Origin: Notospermus geniculatus
Lineage: Eukaryota; Nemertea; Pilidiophora; Heteronemertea; Lineidae
Reading direction: 5' to 3'
Length of the DNA: 64,000 bases
Assembly (NCBI GenBank): GCA_002633025.1
Contig: NMRB01001769.1
Span: forward strand, 61,101 to 125,100
The translations under genes were made by a program, and so were the position numbers. The notes under the pieces were generated by a model, which saw nothing but the letters and a program-made list of their open reading frames with translations, did no database searches and had not been told where the DNA came from. Within the stretch, counting starts at the first letter, position 1; every line of letters starts with the position of its first letter. Shown piece by piece: positions 59,401 to 64,000 of this stretch.

Positions 59401-60657
59401 ACTATTGGCAGCAACCTCCTGTTCGTCATGAGGGACAAGAATTTGCATGGTCGGAATGGGCCAATGAACATCATGTAGCGTGGGGGGGGGGGGGGCACGG
59501 ACTTAACCGACATATCAGCGGCTACCCACACAATCCTATCATTTATTCCTAACGCACGGCCAGGTTATATTTTCATTACTGTGCCGATGAATGAATGGAC
59601 GTCAGACCTTATTGGGTCTCTTATAAATCACATTTTAGCACCAATCCACGGCATCTAGTTTCATGTATGTTTTGAGAGCAGTACAACGTAGCAGGCGTTG
59701 ATCTTAACGACGTGACGCCGGGATGAGATGGTGATTCTATCAAAGGTGGATGATGAAAATGGTAAAGGTATATCTTACACACAACTCAACAAGCGTTATC
59801 GGTGAAGGCCAGTATAGTATTTCAAGTCCATTACCGCGCCATTGGACGCATCACAACCCTAATGGACTCCGAACGCAATCTGGCCCACCGTCGGTTTTGG
59901 TTCCACGCTTTAGATTGGTCCACCTAACATATGTGGCGCCCACGGACAGGTAGATCGTCAATCGACGTCATCTTCGGAGGTACTCGGCTACATTCGGACG
60001 GCCATCGTGCACTACCTCGACCGTATAAAGAAGCCTTGGCGTAGTAATCATCTTTCAAATCGAAAGATAATTCAGTGATTCGCCGCAAGTGAGTGAATCA
60101 TCGTCCACACTTGATATAGTGCAGACCAATGCTGATACTTTTTTCACGTATATATGGGTTCTGTGCACATTATATCGGTGGGATAATTTTATTTATTGTA
60201 GATTTGAAGTTATTAGGTGGATTTAGGCAAATTTTTACTGATGTTAAGTGGCAAATCAAATCAAAACATTAAACCTGGAAGTAAACTTGTTCAGCTAGTG
60301 ACTGTATGAGAGCAATTACAGTCACTAGCTGAACAACTTCCACGGGATAGTCTTTGGACAGTTAATAGGGAGGTTTCGAAATCAAACGATAAACGTAAAC
60401 GTTAACGACAACTTTATTTTTGTACCGAAAATGCAATGCAAAATCTGGTTAATGTGCAGTATGAAAAACTAATAACGTTGTCGTAAAGTTTTGGTTTATC
60501 GTTTGATTTCGAAACCTCCCCACTATCTGACAGCAAACTTTCGACAGAAAACTGTCACGTGTAGCAGCGCCTTTACAGTGGTAGGGGAAATGGAAGAAAT
60601 ATCTATACTTACAAATATATTTGTGTTTTGTATGGAGCTGGCGGTGGTACTCTCCAT
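44415..60657 (-). CDS. CBARP: CBARP ortholog, voltage-gated calcium channel beta-binding regulatory protein
   Basis: In mammals CBARP binds CaV beta subunits and reduces surface calcium current. Coding exons on the minus strand: 60613-60657 (MESTTASSIQNTNIF), 52717-52862, 50557-50688, 50003-50076, 49356-49506, 47619-47669, 44415-46530; 904 residues, phases consistent throughout (human about 705). An alternative first exon, 56251-56325, also fits in phase. Features: one membrane segment (LITIVVLIAGVVGG to ILICKYC, about residues 28-55) followed by KRKK, so the long acidic part is cytoplasmic; GRRVSFHLE, AEGDYHHLKK, YRDLWNLRATFE, MKADSGYKSLES and RDFSIDEKTDAIFNEFLR match human CBARP blocks in order. 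The last exon encodes about 700 disordered Ser-rich residues and ends TSEV, a class I PDZ ligand. The first exon has its own acceptor, so noncoding exons lie further upstream. Confidence 0.88.
46567..46890. repeat. Tandem duplication of about 160 bp in CBARP intron
   Basis: 46567-46707 and 46727-46890 share blocks such as GGTTGGCTGTAATCGTACT and GGGGACATTTGGTCGCTCAC. It lies just upstream of the last CBARP exon. Minus-strand open reading that continues beyond the exon acceptor (46530) into this repeat is intron read-through. Confidence 0.85.
48370..48495. repeat. Degenerate telomere-like (CCCTAA) tract
   Basis: Irregular runs of CCCTGA, CCCTCAA, CCCTAA and CCTAAAC words in a CBARP intron. 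Too degenerate to be a functional telomere; an old interstitial array or simple C-rich minisatellite. Confidence 0.6.
50373..50504. mobile_element. Family B palindromic MITE
   Basis: Near-perfect inverted ends TATAGAGTTTTCGCAAAGCC and GGCTTTGCGAAAACTCTATA, with arms continuing through AACGCCAACGCGAACG. The loop contains CCATTGTTCGATGCCA. It is the cleanest copy of the family in the window and lies in a CBARP intron. Confidence 0.88.
52471..52613. mobile_element. Family D MITE, copy 1
   Basis: Inverted ends CAGCCATCTTGCCAAAATTA and TAATTTTGACAAAATGGCTG, plus outer TCGCTA and TAGCGA. The same family lies at 62995-63124. In a CBARP intron. Confidence 0.8.
52863..56250. other. CBARP intron, nothing else recognised
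   Basis: No further exon-like block, RNA gene or transposon was identified, apart from a short CATGGAGG...CCTCCATG hairpin near 53170-53191. Confidence 0.4.
56251..56327 (-). CDS. CBARP: Alternative first coding exon of CBARP
   Basis: Bounded by an acceptor (TTATAACAG) and a donor (ATGGTAAGTG) on the minus strand. The ATG at 56325 opens 25 codons starting MDIDEINEAREKEYLEN and ending in phase 0, which joins in frame to the membrane exon at 52717-52862. It cannot follow the exon at 60613-60677 in one protein, since the frame then hits a stop. It would give a charged, helical N-terminus instead of the Ser/Thr-rich one. Confidence 0.5.
57000..59200. other. CBARP intron, nothing firm
   Basis: Scattered short ORFs only. 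A plus-strand block 58913-59040 preceded by CCACTCCAG looks mildly exon-like, but no family was recognised. Confidence 0.35.
59209..59279 (+). tRNA. tRNA pseudogene (Asp-like body, GCC anticodon position)
   Basis: 71 bases with a tRNA layout: TCCTCGG start, D-arm GTGGTGAGTA, anticodon loop CTGCCAC, T-loop TTCGATT, and GAGAGGA at the end. The body resembles tRNA-Asp, but the anticodon position reads GCC (Gly). Two acceptor pairs and most of the T stem do not pair, so it is probably a pseudogene or the head of a SINE. Confidence 0.5.
60287..60336. repeat. Perfect 20-bp hairpin
   Basis: Arms 60287-60306 (TTGTTCAGCTAGTGACTGTA) and 60317-60336 are exact reverse complements around a 10-base loop. 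Pairing resumes outside (GGAAG/CTTCC) after a bulge. Confidence 0.85.
60367..60521. mobile_element. MITE with GGGAGGTTTCG ends
   Basis: Inverted ends GGGAGGTTTCGAAATCAAAC and GTTTGATTTCGAAACCTCCC; inner ATAAACGTAAACGTTAACG region is unpaired or partly paired. The terminal word GGGAGGTTNCG is shared with the left end of the unit at 33849. Confidence 0.82.
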
Positions 60658-60853
60658 ATGTGCCCAGTCCCGCAACTCTGCAAAAATAAACATGAAAATG
60701 CAGACGTGAGTGAAAGCACCTTTTGGAAAAGGGAACGAAGATTTTGACTGATTTGATGAATTCGATGAAAAACTAAAGAAAACATGGCTCGTCAAAGGCT
60801 AAAATTGAATTAGCATTAGGCCTTATATCCCTGAGAATATGACTTAACATACA

Positions 60854-61008
60854 GGGGCCGGTTGCACAAAAGTTAAAAATCACTGTTAGTTTATCTTGGT
60901 GTTAACTTATCCCAAAATATTAGTTTTGTTAGTTCAAAACAAGTTAGGGATTTTAACAGGAAAAGTTAAATTAACAGACTTTTATCTTAACTTTTGTGCA
61001 ACCGGCCG
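60854..61008. mobile_element. MITE with GGCCGGTTGCACAAAAG ends
   Basis: Ends GGCCGGTTGCACAAAAGTTA and TAACTTTTGTGCAACCGGCC are perfect inverted repeats; interior AT-rich with GTTAACTTA words. Lies upstream of the first CBARP coding exon. Confidence 0.85.
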
Positions 61009-61009
61009 C

Positions 61010-62990
61010 TGATATAACATGACATCTTTAAAAGATGGCAAGCACGAGTAAACTGAGCAGTGAGAAAAGAGGAAGAAAGAACTACAGGCGAGGCGTTCTT
61101 GCTAGACGAAAGAGAACGGTGTATAATCTACTTGTATTGTCATAGGTAGGCCTAGCCACATTCGAAACCCTCTGCAGTAGCCAACTTTCATATGGAGGAC
61201 GTCAAACCAGTGAGTGCATCCTCTCACCGACACCTGGTGATAAATTCCGAAACAGCAACCATTCATTGAACGAATTTCAGTGAGAGATCCTGTCGCCAAG
61301 CAACACATCGGTATTCGATTCTGTGACAAGACTTTCCGATCCATACCAGATATCGTCCGCTGCGTTTCCCATTCATAAATTACTTCCAGTAGAGTTTGCT
61401 ATAATCGCAGGAACAGAATGTAACGGAACGAAATGAGTACCAGTATGGTAACTGAAGGAATCGGCACATAATATATACTGTAGGCCTATTTTCAAAACCC
61501 CTGCTGTGTGAGGGTGATATAACGAACTGCAACAGAAGCCTATCTCGTGGATGTCTTATATTCCAGAGCTACCTACAGCTTGCCTTTCCTGTCGATTGGC
61601 AATGGAAATATTTCCTTTTCCCTCTTTTTGGCAAATAAAAACTTCTTAATAAACTACTAAGAATTAGATATACATAGGCCAAAATCTGGAGTGGGAGTAG
61701 GTAGAGAGTGGGTAGTCATTGTGTGTAGCAAGAGTTCAAAACAAAGGGTTTCGAAGGAATGGTGATCGCGTATTTTTTGCTTCCGTTTCCTGTGCCATTG
61801 CTGTATTCAGTTTGACAGTATCATACAAAGCATCTGAGACTAAGAGGAAATGGTGACCATTTACATGTACTATATTGCGTCCTGCGACATAGCTCTATTC
61901 AGTTTGACGGTACAGTACCATGCAAAGCACCTGAAAACGAATGGTGGCCATGTGCTTACTTCCTGCGACACTGCTGCAAGACATCGAAGAAGGAATGACG
62001 ACCGTGTTGTTGCTTCCTGTGACATTGCTGTGTCAGTTGACCAAGTAGAACACCTACAACATGACAACGTTGCTACTGGTAGGTAAAGGACAAGAGGACG
62101 GTACTACATGGAGACGGTTAGGTATGACAGCTCGACAAGGCTTTTATCGCTGTCTTTCAACGTGATCTCACACGGGGACATCAGAAGTATAGGAATATGA
62201 CTATGAGAGAATTGAAACTCGATAGACAGTTACCATGGAAACTCGGATTTGCTATGACGTCAAGCAATTCAACAGCGTAAACTCGTTAGTAGGTACATAG
62301 ATTTCGAAGCTACAGGTGCGAGCGATACTCTGCCTTGGAGAAGGAAAGACCAATTATTTATGTCGGATGTGAACTGGTTTCTCTTTCCAAAAAGTATCCA
62401 TTGCACATTATTGATGACAGTTTAGTGCACTGGTTGAAAGTATATTGCACCTCTGTGCAGTCGACTTAACAGCAATATTCCCACATTCTAGACTTCATTA
62501 CTGTCAATTTCTCATCGGCCTGCGTTGTTTATTTCACACGAAGGGCGATTGTCAGTTTTTTGTTAGAATTTCAAAAATTCCTCTTGAAATCAAAATTGTT
62601 GCATCTTTTTACCATGCCGATGTTGGGATACATTTCACGAAGTATGATCCGACTGCATACTTAATCTGTATGGAACACCATGGAAGCACAACATTGTATA
62701 TTATTATACCAGTATGTCGAGAAATGACTCGTTCGGTTAGTTAAACAGGCTCAAGTGTGTCTGAGTGCTTTTCCACGAAAAACCGGCTGGTAATGCTTTA
62801 TTGACAACAGAAGTAGTACCACTCGTCGTCAACACTTACAACAAAATCTTCATAACCTCTATCCTCGAAAACTTAATGAATTTTCCTCCTGAATAAGTTG
62901 ACAGTCTGTATGTAATGTGTACGTACATTGACTGCAGAGTAAGCTGCAAACTACACCAAGCAACGTTCATTTGTTGCTGAGGTGAGAATC
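61010..62990. other. Upstream of CBARP, nothing recognised
   Basis: No exon-like block was matched to a family. An internal repetition (TTCCTGTGACATTGCTGT, TCCTGCGACACTGCTGC and similar at 61790-62040) suggests a diverged tandem repeat of about 90 bp. Confidence 0.4.
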
Positions 62991-62994
62991 AGTC

Positions 62995-63124
62995 AGTGAC
63001 ATCTTGCCAAAATTAGGTCACCGTCCTGGTGACTTCCCCACTGGTGGATGGGACAACCAATCATCTGTAACTCTGGAAAAATTCCCATGGTGATGACCTA
63101 TTTTTGACAAGATGGCTGCTAGCA
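62995..63124. mobile_element. Family D MITE, copy 2
   Basis: Begins near GACATCTTGCCAAAATTAGG and ends ACAAGATGGCTGCTAG; same layout and central sequence as 52471-52613, more diverged at the left end. Confidence 0.72.
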
Positions 63125-63749
63125 GGATCAATCAAACACAATCTACTGAAGTACCAATAGCAATGACGTGTGTAGAAGGTAACCTTTCTAGTCCAAATAA
63201 ACATTTTTGGTAGCTTTTTTCCCAGACGATGGGTTCATTTACAGACGACATTCAGCACTCCCGGTTTCGATTTAGTAATAAGCTGAAATGTAAAAATGTC
63301 AACCTTTCTGACTCTCCAATTATCACGTTATATCCCCTGATAATTATCGATACGCCTGCCTAATATCAAACTTGTTATAAACCGATTGACAATTTTCGTA
63401 TCTCAAGAGGATGCAGCCCACGAGGGTACAGATCATTGGTACACCCACGAAGGGTACGTGGGCGCCCGCTGATAGATTTACCATCAGCACGAAAGCTGTG
63501 TTAACGACCTTACATGGTGGAGAATCAGATTTCAGGGACGCGGGTTGTAGGAGCAAATTGACATAGGATTGTTCCTGGCTTTTGGTTGTTAATTGGTGCA
63601 AACAATACCAGTTGCTTGTGAGGGTGGTAGTTCGATTCTCATTCGGATCGTTATTCATAGGATGGTGACACAGTCTCCATTGACAGCACAGTTTTTTCTC
63701 ACTTCCTCCAATTTCCTCCATTTTTACTACATATCGCCAATATCTAGGT

Positions 63750-64000
63750 GGGTTAAACAAAAGAAATCTATTATTCTTTCAAAGGAATTCATTAAGTTCT
63801 CGTATACAAAAGAATACGTATTTTTATACAAAAGAAATCCATATTAATTCATTCAGTGGGAGGCTCGTTATGTGATTTGTTCTATACAAAAGAAACACGT
63901 GTGCTATACAAAAGAAATACATGTTCTATACAAAAGAAATACATGCTAATCCCTCTAATGGGACGGTTGATATGTAATTTGTTCTATACAAAAGATATAC
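63750..64000. repeat. TATACAAAAGAAA repeat array at the window edge
   Basis: At least seven copies of TATACAAAAGA(A), irregularly spaced (11-50 bases), some followed by TACATG or CACGTG. A longer unit (GGGAGGCTCGTTATGTGATT and GGGACGGTTGATATGTAATT) repeats about 104 bases apart. The array continues past the right edge. Confidence 0.75.

Noticed and set aside
1-64000. CRISPR array, operon or defence island
   Set aside because: Repeats here are MITEs, minisatellites or assembly duplicates; genes are intron-containing animal genes.

Overview
This is animal (metazoan) nuclear DNA. Genes are interrupted by GT/AG introns, about half the window is intergenic or repeat sequence, and every recognised protein has a clear animal family. 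The recurring TAGGCCTAGGCC and ACATGTACATGT words, many small palindromic DNA transposons and the gene set suggest a marine invertebrate deuterostome. An echinoderm is my best guess, at low confidence. No operon, CRISPR array or bacterial or phage-like cassette was seen.

Layout: (1) 856-9377, minus: 5' two-fifths of CC2D2A (ciliary transition zone), 19 coding exons giving 865 residues, running off the left edge. (2) 9418-11609: a 1.1-kb segment present twice in tandem across a single N. (3) 12037-15147, minus: complete RCC1 (427 aa, 9 exons). (4) 16745-17002, plus: intronless SF3B5 (85 aa), divergent from RCC1, with an octamer/CRE-containing tandem repeat between them. (5) 18156-20324, minus: six-exon sulfotransferase (370 aa) with an unusual N-terminal membrane anchor. 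(6) 23115-26258, minus: vasculin (GPBP1), interrupted by a 594-N gap. (7) 30491-31357, plus: TMEM69. (8) 32644-39212, plus: class II PAQR (membrane progestin receptor type); its 5.3-kb intron holds nested transposons, a 3'-truncated LINE fragment and minisatellites. (9) 39791-42554: a second tandem duplicate across a single N, each copy with a 70-aa minus ORF and a divergent 26-aa plus ORF around a CRE/YY1/ETS promoter. (10) 44415-60657, minus: CBARP ortholog (about 904 aa), with a single membrane segment and two candidate first exons. (11) 53-64 kb: mostly CBARP intron/5' flank with MITEs, a tRNA pseudogene and a repeat array at the right edge.

The genes are housekeeping, ciliary and signalling genes without an evident shared pathway. 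I found no convincing new multi-gene system. The most useful observations are the assembly signature (three single Ns ending tandem or inverted duplications), the alternative CBARP first exons and C-terminal PDZ ligand, the membrane-anchored sulfotransferase, and a rich nested MITE landscape. Exon boundaries were read by eye from splice consensus and reading-frame continuity, and protein family names come from recalled homologs, not searches.
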